Positions 23,290 through 36,460 of a DNA stretch of 64,000 nt are shown piece after piece. The position numbers and the translations under genes were made by a program. The stretch is from Combretum micranthum (lineage: Eukaryota; Streptophyta; Magnoliopsida; Myrtales; Combretaceae): assembly GCA_024138025.1 (NCBI GenBank), contig JAMXBD010000367.1, positions 372,001 to 436,000 on the forward strand, given 5' to 3'. How positions within the stretch are numbered: position 1 is the first letter of the stretch; each line of letters begins with the position of its first letter. The notes beneath the pieces were generated by a model. That model was not told where the DNA came from, did not search any database, and saw nothing but the letters and a program-made list of their open reading frames with translations.

Positions 23290-24950
23290 TTGATTACTTA
23301 TCAATATTGGTGTGAGAAAGAAATTAGAACATTTAAACTTAAATAAAAATGTAAATATGCAATCAATAAAGAGAGGAAAGAGAGAAAAACTAACACAATG
23401 ATATATGGTGGTTTGGCCTTATGCCTATGTCCACTCTTCCAGTTCTAAGCCAAAGACTCCATAATTTATATGGGTATGTTCTACTATACCCAATCAAACT
23501 TTAATTACAAATAGAATGCCAATAATTCTTGGACTCGCTTCCTTCTATTTAGTCTTCTAACTTATCTTCAAGTTCATATTGACTATAGAGCTATTTGTAA
23601 TCTTAGTGATCAACAAAAATTACAATCAAAACCGAAGGACCCAATATAGTTCCTTCTTAAATAGCATAGCAAGTAAATAATATGGATTGCAATAAATTTA
23701 TTGATGCACGAGTTTAACTCTTGAGGATAATAGATATGATTGTCTTTATTTTTTTCTTTTGTTCATTCACATATCTTCTAAATTTGAACTTCTTTATATT
23801 TATATTATTATCTTCATTAGCTAGAAAAAGAGATAAAATCTACTAGGGATTTAATTGTTTAAAATATTTCTTCCTGATATTGTGGAGTTGTATTTTCCTC
23901 TTCTTATCTTTGTGGAGCTTCAAAATTTAAAGTTAAACTCATGAAACATCTAAAGCTTCCAAGTCTCTTTGTTGTTACTTATCTTCTCTTGAAAATGTCT
24001 TTTATAAACTGAAATGGATCGTGATAAATATTTAGAATTTATCTAAGTGTAACTATAATGATAATCTTGTCTTTCATATCTCTTAAAAGTAGGAATATAT
24101 GATAGAGCAGTTGAGATCTTGGGCTTTGTTTGTTTCATCTTTTTCTAGTTATTTTACATCTTTTTTTTTCACTTTCAAATAGATATTTATCAAGAAACAT
24201 ATATAAATAAAAAAACATACATTTTTACTCATAAACAAATAAAACATATAAGATACAAATGCAAATTGGATACAGATGAAAATCAGATAATCTAAATAGA
24301 CCCTTATTTGAAAACATCAAATGAGTTTTTTCAAGTTTTTCTTTACTAATCTTCCACTTTATGTTTGTGTCTTCATCAGAAAAATCTGTAACATCACTTA
24401 ACAAACTTGAATCTTCATATCTAGAGTTAAATCCAACAACTTGTCCTTGTAAATTTGAAAAAACTTGATAAACTTTTTGAAAATTTAATTCAAATCCTCA
24501 TGGATATTAATCCTATTTAGTGGAATATTTTAATACATTACCCAAATCTATTTAGTCTTTGGAGCTGAGGCTTGAAATCATGTTTAATAAACATTTTAGA
24601 CATGTTTTAATTAATCTATACTCAATTTATGAATTTTCGCATCTTCTAGGTTTAAGCTCTGTGTAGCGCTCTAGTTCACTTCTGTGTAGTTTTTTACTTT
24701 TTTAGTCTGTCACTGTATGTTTCAAGTAATGCATTGTGCAACTTCTAATTTGCTTAATCAAAATACCATGCTCTATGTGATGCTTTGAAATCTCAATACT
24801 ACTCAAAATTTCATTTTATTTACTAAATAAATTTCTGCATACTTAATTAAATTATTAACAATCTCTTACATTTTTTTTTTTTATCATTAAAACTCATTTA
24901 AAGAGAACTCAACACTTATCATCATCACTTTTTACTATCAATATGCGAAT
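23290..24950 (+). repeat. Relative of the element nested in copia gag
   Basis: Between about 23.37 and 23.65 kb this copy shares with 1590-1850 a block reading TATGGTGGTTTGGCC, TCCACTCTTCCAG and GTATGTTC, followed by a CAAGTTCATATTGACTA-like segment. Near 24880 it has ATCATTAAAACTCATT, matching the right end of the 1239-2815 element. Its left terminus is not recognisable. Non-coding and old. Confidence 0.5.
24130..24310. repeat. Short dispersed repeat, MITE-like copy 2
   Basis: This contains ATACATTTTTACTCATAAAC, ATACAGATGAAAATCAGATA and the end CTAAATAGACCCTT, matching the copy at about 7.84-7.98 kb. It lies inside the older element at 23.29-24.95 kb. Confidence 0.4.
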
Positions 24951-27900
24951 TGGGCATATATCTTTAAATATGATAGTCGTATTGTTTTCTATACCAAATA
25001 CGATTCAGAGTCAGGTGGTAACTATTATTTGGTTTAGCTTAATAGAAAGCATTTAATTTATTTTATTTTCTTTAGAAAATAAGAATTGAACTGAAAAGGG
25101 GTGGAATAGACCAAGTGTTCACAAGGAATTTGTGGATTAGATCGAGTTGGAAAGTGGACTAGGTAGGTAGTAGGTACCGACCAAACATTTTGAAATGAGT
25201 CGCCAGTCGAATGGTAGCTGAAAGCCATGCAGAATGTGAGACTAGCTGAACGATAAGGCTCAAACTGGCTGGATGGTACACGGCACCAGCTAAATGTTGA
25301 TCCCCTTCACAAATTTTTTTTTCCTGTCTTCGGTATCTCTAAAGCCGGTTTCGCCACATACGCTCCATAAGTCGCCAATAACTCGACAACAACATATATC
25401 ATGCTACATATAAGCAGTAAATAAATAGCAATGCAACACCCCAATCATGCAAAAAGAGTAATAAATCATTAGAATTCCTAGTCACCATGGCCATGTATCA
25501 TCTTATTAAAAAAACAAAAAATCAATGATTGGCTCAAAAAGTCAAAGTTTTCACTTAAAACATGTGAGAAAATGTTTCTATAAGTTTAAAGAATACAAAT
25601 TTGTATGAAACTAGAAACTAGCAGAACCTTATCAATCTTATTCTTGTTTTGTAGAATATAAAGCCACGAACTCAATGCAACTTGCAAGTTTGAAAATTTT
25701 TGAAAATTGGAGTTACGAATTGACCGAGTTTTTCCTATGGGCAAAGGTTATCTAGAAATGAGGAGTAAGAAGTTGAAGGACTGAAAAGTTTATTAAATTT
25801 TACAAACAATTTCATTTGTTTGCGTGGTGAAGGTAGTGAATAATTTTTATTACTCAAATCCACTTGGTACGTGGAGCAATGACCTATTATAATGACATGT
25901 CATATAATATTTTTAAATGAAAATCTATGCGCTTACTAAATTAAATGTCCCAAACAATATTATATACTTCGAGTTTCTAATTAAACAATTATACTTTTTA
26001 ATTTTATTATATGCTACAATTTATCATAATTTTAGGGTATAAGAGTTAAATAATTAGGGTTTCTAATATTTTAAGCTTGGTTACATGCTAAGCTACCTTT
26101 TAACTATCTAATCCTACATTTAATTGTTATAAAATTATGGAGTTTCATAGATACTTATCAATTTCTATGTCATTTCAAACTTATCAATCAACTATAAAAA
26201 ATGTAAAATAATGTTACTTATTAATATATAAAAATTTGAAATATGATCTGCATAAGATAAATAGATAAAAAAAGAACACCATCTTTTGCTACTTAAATCA
26301 TTTATAGGATGTATAAAATATCAAGGTATAAAAAGAAATTATGATTGTTATTTCTCTCTCTCTTTTTTTTTTTTTTTCCATTTTCATGACTCATGGGAAA
26401 AATTCAATATCAAGAATAAACATAACATGAATAATTTACATTCGAAAATTGTGTCTAAACTTTAAATCTTTAGATCCATTCTTAACACATATAGGATATA
26501 CACATAAAAACTCTATATATAAAAATATTTGTGAAGCTCAGTTTAATTGAATAAAATACAAAAAAAAAAAAAAAAGAGAGAGAAACCACAAGCATTAAAT
26601 GTATGCGTATCTGTGTCATGTGGGAGTTCAAATTATGCTGCATGCAAAGCTTACCAATTAATATATGTTTGCGTTACTAACTCTTCTTTTATTCATTTGT
26701 CTTTTTCCTGATTTTTTTTCCATTTTTTAAAAACTAGAACATCAATAAAAGGATTTTTCAGGTTTTTCTAGAATTTTTCAAAAGAAGCATCACATTACAT
26801 TTTAGCAATTTTTCAAATAATTAAAATTGGTAAAAACATATAAGTGCAAATTCTTTTTTTTTTTTCTAGAAATAAAAGTAGCACAAACTAGTTTTTAAAA
26901 AACAAAAAATTAGCAAAGATGGCATTTTTCGGTTAGTGATATGTGGATCTCCTTGGAGTAGACATAAAAAAGAAAAATGAAAAAAAATTCAAAAAAAAGA
27001 ACGTTAGTTTTGATTCCTTTTTAAAGCTCATTTGTATATCTTGTTTCCTTACTCTCTCTTTTGATGAGAATATGAAAAAAAAATAATAATAATAAAATAA
27101 GCAAACATGATTGTCGTCTCTCTCCTCTCTCTCTCTCTCGCGTTCAAGTGTTTCTTATTTACTAGCCTTTTTGTTAAAACGGAAAGAAATCTTAAAATGA
27201 AACATATATTTATTTTGAAAATTCTTGTTAGTAATAAAGAAAATAGATCCAAACTCTTTTATTTTTGGTTTTTACAAGGAAAAAAAATCATGTTTTCTCA
27301 TAAAGGGGTCTTTATGTAGATTAATAACTAAAATTAGGGTTGATATGCTCATTTGACTCTAATTTCAATTCAAATTTAATATATATATATATATATATTG
27401 GAAGACTTTTTTGAATAAAAAATAATATTTCTTTAATTATTATTGGGTGTCTTTGTTAAGGTTAAAAATTATGGAAAATTTTATAGTCTCGTCATAAATT
27501 TTAATAGGACCGGTCCCGTCACTATCTAACAGCTCACATCATACCCATTGATTATTAAATCATTAAAATAGTTAATATTCTAAATATTATATTTATTTTA
27601 ACTTAGATGGTTAACCAAAAAATCTCGTCAATGGGACCGTAGAAGCCAAAAAAAAAAAAAAAAAAGGAGGAAAATCCAAGCTTAGCATCAATATATTAGT
27701 TGATGGTATTTTAGAAGACTAACATGATAATCTTGAGTAAACATGGAAGTCATGTGCACTAAGAAGACTGGATGTTCCATGATGATTTTAAACTGAAAAA
27801 AGCATATGTTATGAGATCTTACCTTTTAAGTGTAGGCTTTAATTTTTTTTTTTTAATGGAAACATATCTCATTCTATGTCTAGTATGAATTTTGGAATCT

Positions 27901-28060
27901 TGTAAAGGCATATCCTTAAATACACTTTGATGTGTGACTAAAATGTTGACTCGTGAAAGGTCAATCTAATCCCTGTAAAAGAATAATTACTAGAATAGAA
28001 CTTGTAGCAACTTAATTATCAAAATAGACTCCTAAAATCGTATTTTCATAATTATAAATT
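24951..28060. other. AT-rich intergenic DNA upstream of the GDSL gene
   Basis: No gene is recognisable. 25.08-25.45 kb is less AT-rich and may be an LTR fragment. The rest has many poly-T/A runs, an (AT)n tract at 27379-27398, and a short GGACCGGTCCCGTCA block near 27508. Confidence 0.5.
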
Positions 28061-28119
28061 CCTTGTGCCAACAAATTGAATGTAAAAATTACGACTTGCA
28101 AAATATGTTCCCAAAATTC

Positions 28120-28231
28120 TCACGTTTAGAATGTGCACGAGATAAAGAACTGAGAAGCGATGGCCAACACTCATATCCTCCTTGACTGATAAATTGAATG
28201 TTGTCACGTTTAGAATGTGCACGAGATAAAG
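28120..28231. repeat. 28-bp perfect direct repeat in the GDSL upstream region
   Basis: Identical 28-bp copies at 28120-28147 and 28204-28231, starting TCACGTTTAGAATGTGC. A shorter shared word (AAATTGAATGT) precedes each copy. They lie 61-172 bp upstream of the proposed start codon, so they fall in the promoter or 5' UTR. Confidence 0.93.
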
Positions 28232-28291
28232 TGGAACAATGGGACTACTACAAATACATGGTATAACATCATAAAATCCATTGAAAAAAAA

Positions 28292-31200
28292 ATGCCTAGT
28301 TATATATATCATGTTTTTTTCATAACTATTTTTACAAATTTTCTTATTCAAATTAATGGCAAAAGACATGTAGCTCTATTCATTTTTGGTGATTCCCTGT
28401 TTGATGCTGGAACCAACCTTTATATGAAAAACAGTGGTAAAGCAAACCATTATCCTTATGGTAAAACCTTCTTCAAACATCCTGCTGGTCGATTCTCTGA
28501 TGGTCGCATAATTCCAGATTTCATTGGTAAGACATACATATACATTATATATATTTTCCTTTTCCTCCTTTTTTTTTCACTTTTTTATCTTGAGTGGAAG
28601 ATAAAGAAACCCTTCCTAATCCTGTTTAAAAGGAAATAAAGGGAATATAATAATGGGAATTTGGCTTGCAAATATACAAAATTCATCATATATTAGATAA
28701 GATAGTTTTGAATGATTAATTTTAACAAAAATTTTATGTTTTTTAAAGCTCAATATGCAGGTTTACCATTGATTTCACCATATCTGCAATCAAGACATGG
28801 CAATCGATTTGTTCAAGGTTCTAATTTTGCATCAGGTGGAGCTGGGGCATTGGTGGAAACTAATAGAGGATCTGTAAGTCAAATATCAATATAGAGCTAG
28901 CAACTATTTTATTTATAAATAAATAGAAAAAGGGGGGATAAATTTCATTTTATATGAGTTATGATGATTTACTCTATATTAATAAGCTAAAACGTGTTTT
29001 CTAACTCGGTTTTTAAAAATTAAAACCTAGCGAATGATGAGTGATAAAATATGGGGAGGGTAGTAGTAATTTTCTTATTGAGCAATAATAAAATTATACT
29101 TATATATACTTTTTATAATTATATTATGAAAATCTAATATCAAAACTCTGAATGTGCTCACAAAATTATATCCTAGCATGTTTTTTTTTATATATTTTTT
29201 TTTATACAACGTTGTTGTTTTTTAAAATAGCACTCCAAAAATAATTTATGTTCACCAAGAATTCACCTTTTGAGATTTTTTTCAGGTGGTTGATCTCAAA
29301 ACGCAATTGAAGCAGTTTCAAAATGTAGCGAAGGTGTTGAAGCATAAACTTGGAAAAGCTGAAGCTACAAAAATTATATCAAACGCTGTTTGTATGTTCG
29401 ACATAGGAGTCAATGATTATGTCGTCTATTCCGGCACCCCTACACAAAAGAAATATTTGTCCATGGTAATCGGCAACATCACCCAAGTTGTCAAGGTAAG
29501 GACAACTCAACCTAAGATTGTGAATTTTAAAATTTTGTTAATTTAATTTTCCAAATGTTGAAAGTTAAATTTGACCAATATTTGGTCTGTTTGGACAGTT
29601 TATTTCTAGCCTATATAAACTTTTATATTTAATCTGTTTAATTTATTTATGCATAAATATGTTTATTTTTTATTTATATATTTTTTTTATAAATAATCTA
29701 TTTAAAAATATCTCCATATCAATGCCATTAACACGACGTATCAAATATTCCTCCATGATGTCAATTTCAGAAATCACGTATGGTTAAAAAAATAATGTCA
29801 CACCCATGTTTCCTACTATCATATGTATATAATATATTGGTTATTTCCTGTATATTTCTATATCTTATTATATCTCTTTTTACCATATGTTACTTTTACT
29901 GTTTTCTAAATTAATATTTTTTTTTTTTTGCATAAATGGAAAATTGAATATAGTGAATAATAGCTACAATACATTGTACTTCACATGGTTTCATATCAAA
30001 GCTAAAACCGTTTATTTTGACACGTATAATGTCTTGTATGCATATTTCAGCAATACAGATAAGGAATTGAAACATCTTTCTTGGAAGCAGTGGTCATATC
30101 ATCGAAGATATAAATTTTCGCATATCCATACCCTTATATATAGCTTTTTTTATTATTTATTAATCCATATACGATTTTATAATAAAAAAAGGGTTATTAT
30201 TAAAAATGGTACCTGAACTTTAACAAAATATGTTATTATGTATTTGAATTTTAAAATTAGTCAATCTAGTATATATCTAAACTTTAAAATTGAATAGTTA
30301 CATGAAAAACTTTTTACACATGTAGATAGTATCCAATCAAGTTCTTTTATATACTAAATTAATCATTTTAAAATTTAGGTACCTACTTGTATATTTTATT
30401 AAAATTTAGGTATCATTCATGACATTATCCCTAAAAACAAAGCAACATCAATTAATCCATGATTATGTGTGTGTGTGTATATATATATTTATTTATGTAC
30501 CCGCAACAAGAAATGGAATCCTTGAGGATTGTGGTATGTTATAAAACAAATGTTTCTAAAGATTTCTTAACATTATATATATGTATATGAGTTTTGTTAA
30601 CGTTAATAGGAGTTAGAATAATAGTTTCATAACCATCCATTAAACATGATGAACTATGTTATTATTATTATTTTTTTTACTAATATAAATTAATTTCTTT
30701 AATATATATCGATAGTTATGCGGGATTATCATTTTGTTTTACAGGGAATATATAAGGAAGGAGGGAGGAAATTTGCATTTATGAATTTGTTCCCTATTGG
30801 TTGCTTTCCAACAAGAGACTGGAAACAGGAGATTGCAATACTAACCTCAACAAATTAGCTACACAGCATAACAAAGCATTCTCCAAAGTTCTGAAAAATC
30901 TACAAAACAACCTAAGTGGATTCAACTACTCACTTTTTGACTTCTATAATGCTGGCAGAGAAAGAATTGACCATCCTTCAAGATATGGTACAGCCCTAAA
31001 CATCTCTTCCTCCTTTGGCTGCTCCATTATATTTTAATTACCAATTAACATAAGTGAACTATTGAACATATATAGGTTTATTTTCATATAAACAACTAAG
31101 ACTCAAACCGATAAAAGAAACTAAAATTATTTTCCAGTACAAAGGTTTACTCATGGTTTCTGTCAACATTCGAAAAATGATGTACATTTTTATATTTGAT

Positions 31201-31598
31201 AAATTAAAACATGTTTTTATAAAAATAAGTTTAAAAAATAAATTTATTTCAAAATTAGAAAAAGATGGGTTTTTCTTTCCTTTTTTTTTCCCCCTAACCT
31301 TACTGTCCTATATTTATTGTTGTGATGGATTGCCATGTGATCTATTACAGGAATTCATATTTGTATTTTGTTTTCTCAAGGTTTTAAAGAAGGGAGAATA
31401 GCATGTTGTGGATCAGGACCATTCAGAGGAAAAGATTGTGGAGGACCTAAATCCAAGCTATGTGATGATCCAAGAACACATGTGTTTTTTGATAACCATC
31501 CCAGTGAAAAGGCAGATGAACAATTTGCTAAATTAGCATGGAATGGAGCACCTCATATCGCAGCTCCCTATAATTTCAAAACCCTATTTAAAATATAA
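28292..31598 (+). CDS. GDSL-type esterase/lipase, frame broken in exon 4
   Basis: Five exons: 28292-28526, 28749-28873, 29286-29495, 30745-30987 and 31381-31598, all with GT/AG borders. The ATG at 28292 is preferred because it starts a hydrophobic signal peptide (MPSYIYHVFFITIF); an upstream in-frame ATG at 28217 would hide it. Conserved blocks are the Ser-containing FIFGDSLFDAGTN, block II GSNFASGGAGAL, block III GVND, and a C-terminal FFDNHPSEKA. Family members are secreted serine hydrolases acting on lipid or other esters; the nearest group by wording is the plant GLIP class, and the substrate is unknown. Two oddities stand out. Exon 4 changes frame at 30817-30818, between GCFPTR and LETGDCN. 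The Asp-His pair of block V is spaced D-x-H where the family has D-x-x-H. The gene may be a pseudogene, or the exon-4 indel may be an assembly error. Confidence 0.85.
29578..29720. repeat. Short dispersed repeat, MITE-like copy 3
   Basis: Lies in intron 3 of the GDSL gene and begins TTTGGTCTGTTTGGACAG, the terminal motif seen (inverted) in the copies at 7.9, 24.3 and 45.9 kb. The right end is not clear. Confidence 0.35.
30191..30431. mobile_element. MITE-like inverted-repeat element in GDSL intron 3
   Basis: The left end GGGTTATTATTAAAAATGGT and the reverse complement of the right end, GGGATAATGTCATGAATGAT, align over about 39 bp, including (G/A)TACCT(G/A)AA(C/T)TTTAA(C/T)AAAAT. The 241-bp element is non-coding. 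A similar word (ATTTAGGTACC) recurs internally, so the two halves form a long imperfect hairpin. Superfamily not assigned. Confidence 0.6.
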
Positions 31599-31856
31599 AA
31601 AGCTTTTTATGCTTGGGTTTTCTTTGATAATGTGTGCATGTCTGAAGTATTATGTTTTATGAATAATGAAAAGGCTCCTATTTATCTTTTGACATGAGTT
31701 CTAATGGTGGCTGCTTCCGAATAAATTTTCTAATGGTGCTCACTTTTAATTTCTTTTATTATTTATAAAAGGTCAACTTTACCAAGTTCAACATCTTTTT
31801 TTTTTTTTCAGTTAGGTACAGATATGTATCATTAATATTTATTTGAGGTTTATTTA

Positions 31857-34733
31857 TGAAATAGCCATAATTTCTTAAGTCATGTTTTGTAAATGTCTTA
31901 ATTCAATTATGCATGATTTTGAAATATAATGAATGTGTTGTATTAATATATGATATATGTGTTATGTTGATGTGTTAAAATACCTAAATACTTTAGGATA
32001 ACTAAATATTGAATTTTGTAAATTTGTGAGTGTAGTTAAGAGTGTGATAAACTAGCTTAAAAAAGTAAACATACTAAAAAAAAAGCAAATTTTTAGACAT
32101 TAACAAGCCCAAAACACACATTTAATGTCCAAAATAAGCCCATTTTATTTACTAAATACAACCTCATTTAAAGCCTTAAATAAGGCAGCCCCTAAAGTCA
32201 ATCAAGATGATAAATATCATCTCATAAAGTGTAATTTTCGTCCAAAAATTTCAGACATAAAATACACTCATTTATAAGTTCCAAAATCTCATTTTCTCTT
32301 CTCCAAAACTTCTTCCATGGATATGTAACACTAACCCCTTCAACTTCTACAAAGAAAACCATTAAAGGCTTGTAATAGACCACAAAATCAAGGACAAAGT
32401 TCTTAAGGTATGTGTGTTCATTTGTTTTAAGTATACTTAAAGTTGTGTTTTTTATTAGATAGGGTTTGTATGCTAAAAATGAGATAGGATGGTTTCTATG
32501 TCTTGTTGGTAGTTAGAGTAGTATTTTTGTGCTAAAAGAGATTGTAGTATGTGTTAGATATGTAACTTGAAGTGTTTGTATGATTGAAGTATAGATAGTG
32601 ATGTTGTGAAGTATGTAGATTAAATGAAGTTGGAGTGTGAAATGTATTGATGAGTGATGATTGGTGTTTGGTGATGTTGGAGTGGAGTTTATACATGTTT
32701 AGGGAATAACTTTCATAGTAGATACATATGTTAAGTAGTAACAAGTTTAAGTAAGTTTTGACATAAGTTGAAATGGATGAAGGAGGTGATATGTTTAAAG
32801 TTAGTTAAAATGATGTTTGAGATGATTAGAATGAAGTTTATGCATGTAAATAGATATTAGAATACATATATATTGAAGTATGATGTTGAAAGATGTTTGA
32901 AGAGGATTGAAAGTGTGTAAAAGTTGATACATTGTATAAAGGAAACGTGCAAAATGCGTGATTGCTGTCAAAAAAATTTTCCCAGCTCAGCACTACCTAA
33001 TAACGGGCATACGAGCTTGTGCTGATCAAAATAAGCTATCAGGATCACTTTTTCAATGTCTGCCCCACCTCGTACACGGGCGTGCATGAGCTTGTGTTGA
33101 CTTGAATAAGCTCTCGGGTCACTTTTTAGTGCCCTACATGGCCCCAAGCACGGCCATGTACCAGGTGGTGTATTTTCCCTGTTTCACAGCTTGTTCGTAA
33201 ATTATCCATAACTTTTTCATCAGACCTTCAATTGAGGTATTCAAGTTGCTATGAAAAGATTAAAAAGACACCTACAACTTAATGTTTTGAGCTTTTACAA
33301 ATTTCAAAAGCATCAATACTTAAATTTTTTTCTTTTCAGTTGATACAATTTTCAAACAATGTAAAAAACTTATGTTTCCTTGTTAAATGTGTGTTTGCTT
33401 AGGAAATGAATCTTTTTGAGCCAAATTAAGATAGATAAGTGAAAGGTGATATGTTATGCTAATTAATTAATATAATTAAGCATGATTTAAATGAATTTAT
33501 TGTATGTGTTAAGTTACATATGTGTGAAAATAGGTTATGTTTTGTGTGAACTTTGTTTAGAATTGAACTTTGTGTAAGTGTGAGTTCTTGTTTTGAATTA
33601 GTGTTAAAGTTTTATTAATTTAATTTCTTTTATCATATTCTCTGTCACTTCAGGACTAGTTACACCTTCCTTGTTTGAGAATATCTCAGGTACGCAGTAA
33701 CATGCTTGTTCCTTGCCTAGGATAGGCATAATTAAATTTACTTATAGGCATAATTAAATTTACTCTATTTTATAAAAACTTAAACTATGTATAAATTGGT
33801 TGTCATTACACTGCTGAATCCGTTCGGGGAGTGGCACCTATCATGATGCAATGACATGGTAGTTTTAGGCGCTTAGGCTATCTTTGTCATGATACAATGA
33901 CTTTTATAAGTGGTACGGTAGGTAGTCGATGAGGTTTTTAGTATGTATAACGTTTACTTAAGCTTAGGATGAAGTAACATGATTTAATTTCGATGTTTTT
34001 AGGACTTGAATTAGGTGATGTTATGGATTAAGATAAGTAAAGTTGAGAAACGGCTGAGAACCTTAGATGAGACTATTTTTCGTTTTCAGATATATCATCT
34101 AGGAAATATAAGTCCCCGAACAACTTATATCAACCTCCTGAGCATCAAGGTCTTTACTTAGGTTCCCCAAAATATCCTGTTGCCTAGAGTTTGAATACTC
34201 AATGTAGCATGATTAATTAAAGATTATCTAATGACCTATTGATTGTTGCATATGCATATAGTTTAAGTTTGTGTGTATCACTCGTCTTTGTTTTGTTTCT
34301 TATGTACTGGGTCTTTTGCTCATTATTTTATCTTTTCAGGAACCTAAGACGATGAGTTTTGTACTAGCATGAGTTACGGGACTGATTTTGAAGATTTTCT
34401 AGATGGTTTGGAAGATTAAATAGATATTATCACTTGGTTTATCTTTTATGTCTTTTGTACGAGGCTTGTTATTAGTCTTTGTTTGTAATACCTATACTTA
34501 AACTATGTATGTTTTAAGTTTATATCTTTTGTGAAATATGATAAAGATGATGTTATGTTTTTCTTAAAAGTTTCAAAAGTCAATAGTTTTCAAAGTTGTT
34601 TCTTTTGAAGATGAAGACAAACAATTATCCAAACTAATCATCGTAAACAACCTTACATATAATACTGCAAGTTATATGCAGTTGGGGACTTGAATTCATC
34701 TATCTTATATAGGTGTTGAGCCGGGTCCTTACA
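31857..34733 (+). mobile_element. Gypsy-like solo LTR, plus strand, perfect TSD
   Basis: A 2877-bp LTR beginning TGAAATAGCC and ending GGTCCTTACA. It is flanked by the perfect 5-bp duplication ATTTA (31852-31856 and 34734-34738), with no internal region on either side. It aligns along its length with the inverted copy at 46590-49185. The long non-coding LTR, the CACGG-rich palindromic words near 33.0-33.2 kb and the terminal sequence resemble Tekay/Del-type chromovirus LTRs; that assignment is inference. It starts about 260 bp after the GDSL stop codon. Confidence 0.85.
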
Positions 34734-34738
34734 ATTTA

Positions 34739-36460
34739 TGGTCACTTGATTCTATTTAGCTCTATAAATTCTCTAATTTAATTAAACTTGACTCGAACGT
34801 GATCATATAATAAATTTTATTAAACTAGTGTCGAATTTGTAATTTGTATATCAATATCAATTTAATTAATGAGTTTAGCCGGTTGAAAATTCAGCTTCTT
34901 TTTTTTTTTTTTTAATCAACATGTTGTCATGGGTATCCACTCCATGTCACTATGCTTTGAAAAATGACGATATTGTTTGTTGAATGTTTTTTCAAGCCAA
35001 AACCATTTGAAAAAAAAAAAAAAAAAAAAAAAGAAAGAGAAGATCCAATTCCATCACTCTAAATTTTAACCCCATATGAGTCCTGCGTGCCATATATGAC
35101 GTGGCTTTTATCTGGATTACATGCTAACTCGAAAGTTATAAAGCTTAATTTAGAATTAAAATTAAAATTACAAACTACGTTTTCTTTACTTATCAGCATG
35201 CAATAGCAACTATCAAAACCTTTTTTGTTTCCTTTTTTCTCCCAGGAATAAAAAACTCCAATTTCACTATTCTTGAACCCTTAATTTTGGATTTCAATAA
35301 TTTTACGCAAATTGGGGTGATAAGTATAAGGTGTTCTCTTGTTCGTTACTTGGTTTATTTATTAACGAAATGAATAGGGAAAACCAAATGACATCTAATT
35401 AAATAATAAGAAAAAAGATACTTACGTCATAATAAAAGTTGAATGGCTAACATCACTTGCAAAAGCAGTGTTGCACAATGGATTTCGAAAAAATGTAGAA
35501 ACTCTCGAATCTATAAATAATCTATTTAATATCAAATAAAATTTTTTATAATTATTTTTGTGATACCACAAATGCTAGCGTCAAAAGACAGTCTCTTAAT
35601 ACTACATAATGTTAGAAAAATAATTTAATGATATACTATTTTTTTCAAGTCAGTAAACAAAATAAACAATATTAAAACGATAATGCTGATCAAAAAGTTT
35701 AATCGGGCAAATCGAACACTTCAAAAACATCTAACTAAGGTTTTATCTATTTTCTCACTTAAAACATACATTGACGCGAACGATTCAGGCGGCATTCGCT
35801 TCTTTGAATACTGCTAAAAAGTAGAAAATATTAGTCTCTTTCTACTTAGACAATACTTCATCCATAGATCATCTAGTAACTTCTAAACATTTTCTTTATT
35901 AGATTTTCTTATGTTCTCTCCCAACCTTTTCTCACAGTTTAATTGAATCTAATGCAGGGCATTCCACTACTCATAATTATGAGGCTAATTTTTCTACCAT
36001 TAATTAAATGTATGTACCCAATAAACTTTAATACAGGAAAAATAGCTTATCCTTACGGCAATGATTCTTCATCATGATCTTTTTCTCGAATAACTCCATT
36101 TTCATTTTTCGGCCGTATCGTTTCAAATGACATAAAACTATGATATATATAGCTAGCCACTAAGGAAGTAAGCTGAACTTGATATGTTTATATGACTGAA
36201 ATCCCGACAGTAATTGCTTGAACTGACCCGTATAATGGTCTATCGTCACTATCATTGCATGCAAATCTGCCGTTACAGCTAAGTAAAGAATAACGTCTCT
36301 GATACAAATTGCAACAGAAATGAACTCGACTATAAGCATGATCGAATCTTCTGGAAAGTTCCCGCATCCAATTCGAAGTATTCCAGGCTCAGATCTACCA
36401 TCACCGCCCAACCCAAGCAATAGGCCAAAACATGCAAGAATTACCATGTTGGTGGTCGCA
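34739..36460. other. Intergenic DNA and probable 3' UTR of SEC22
   Basis: AT-rich, with long poly-T and poly-A runs at 34899-34915 and near 35010-35032. No gene is recognised. The last few hundred bases (about 36.15-36.46 kb) are probably 3' UTR of SEC22 on the minus strand; the long open frame there at 36160-36519 overlaps the SEC22 last exon out of frame and is not a gene. Confidence 0.5.

Noticed and set aside
28217..28291. Upstream ATG at 28217 as the GDSL start
   Set aside because: It is in frame but would place about 25 polar residues before the signal peptide; the ATG at 28292 gives a normal secreted protein.
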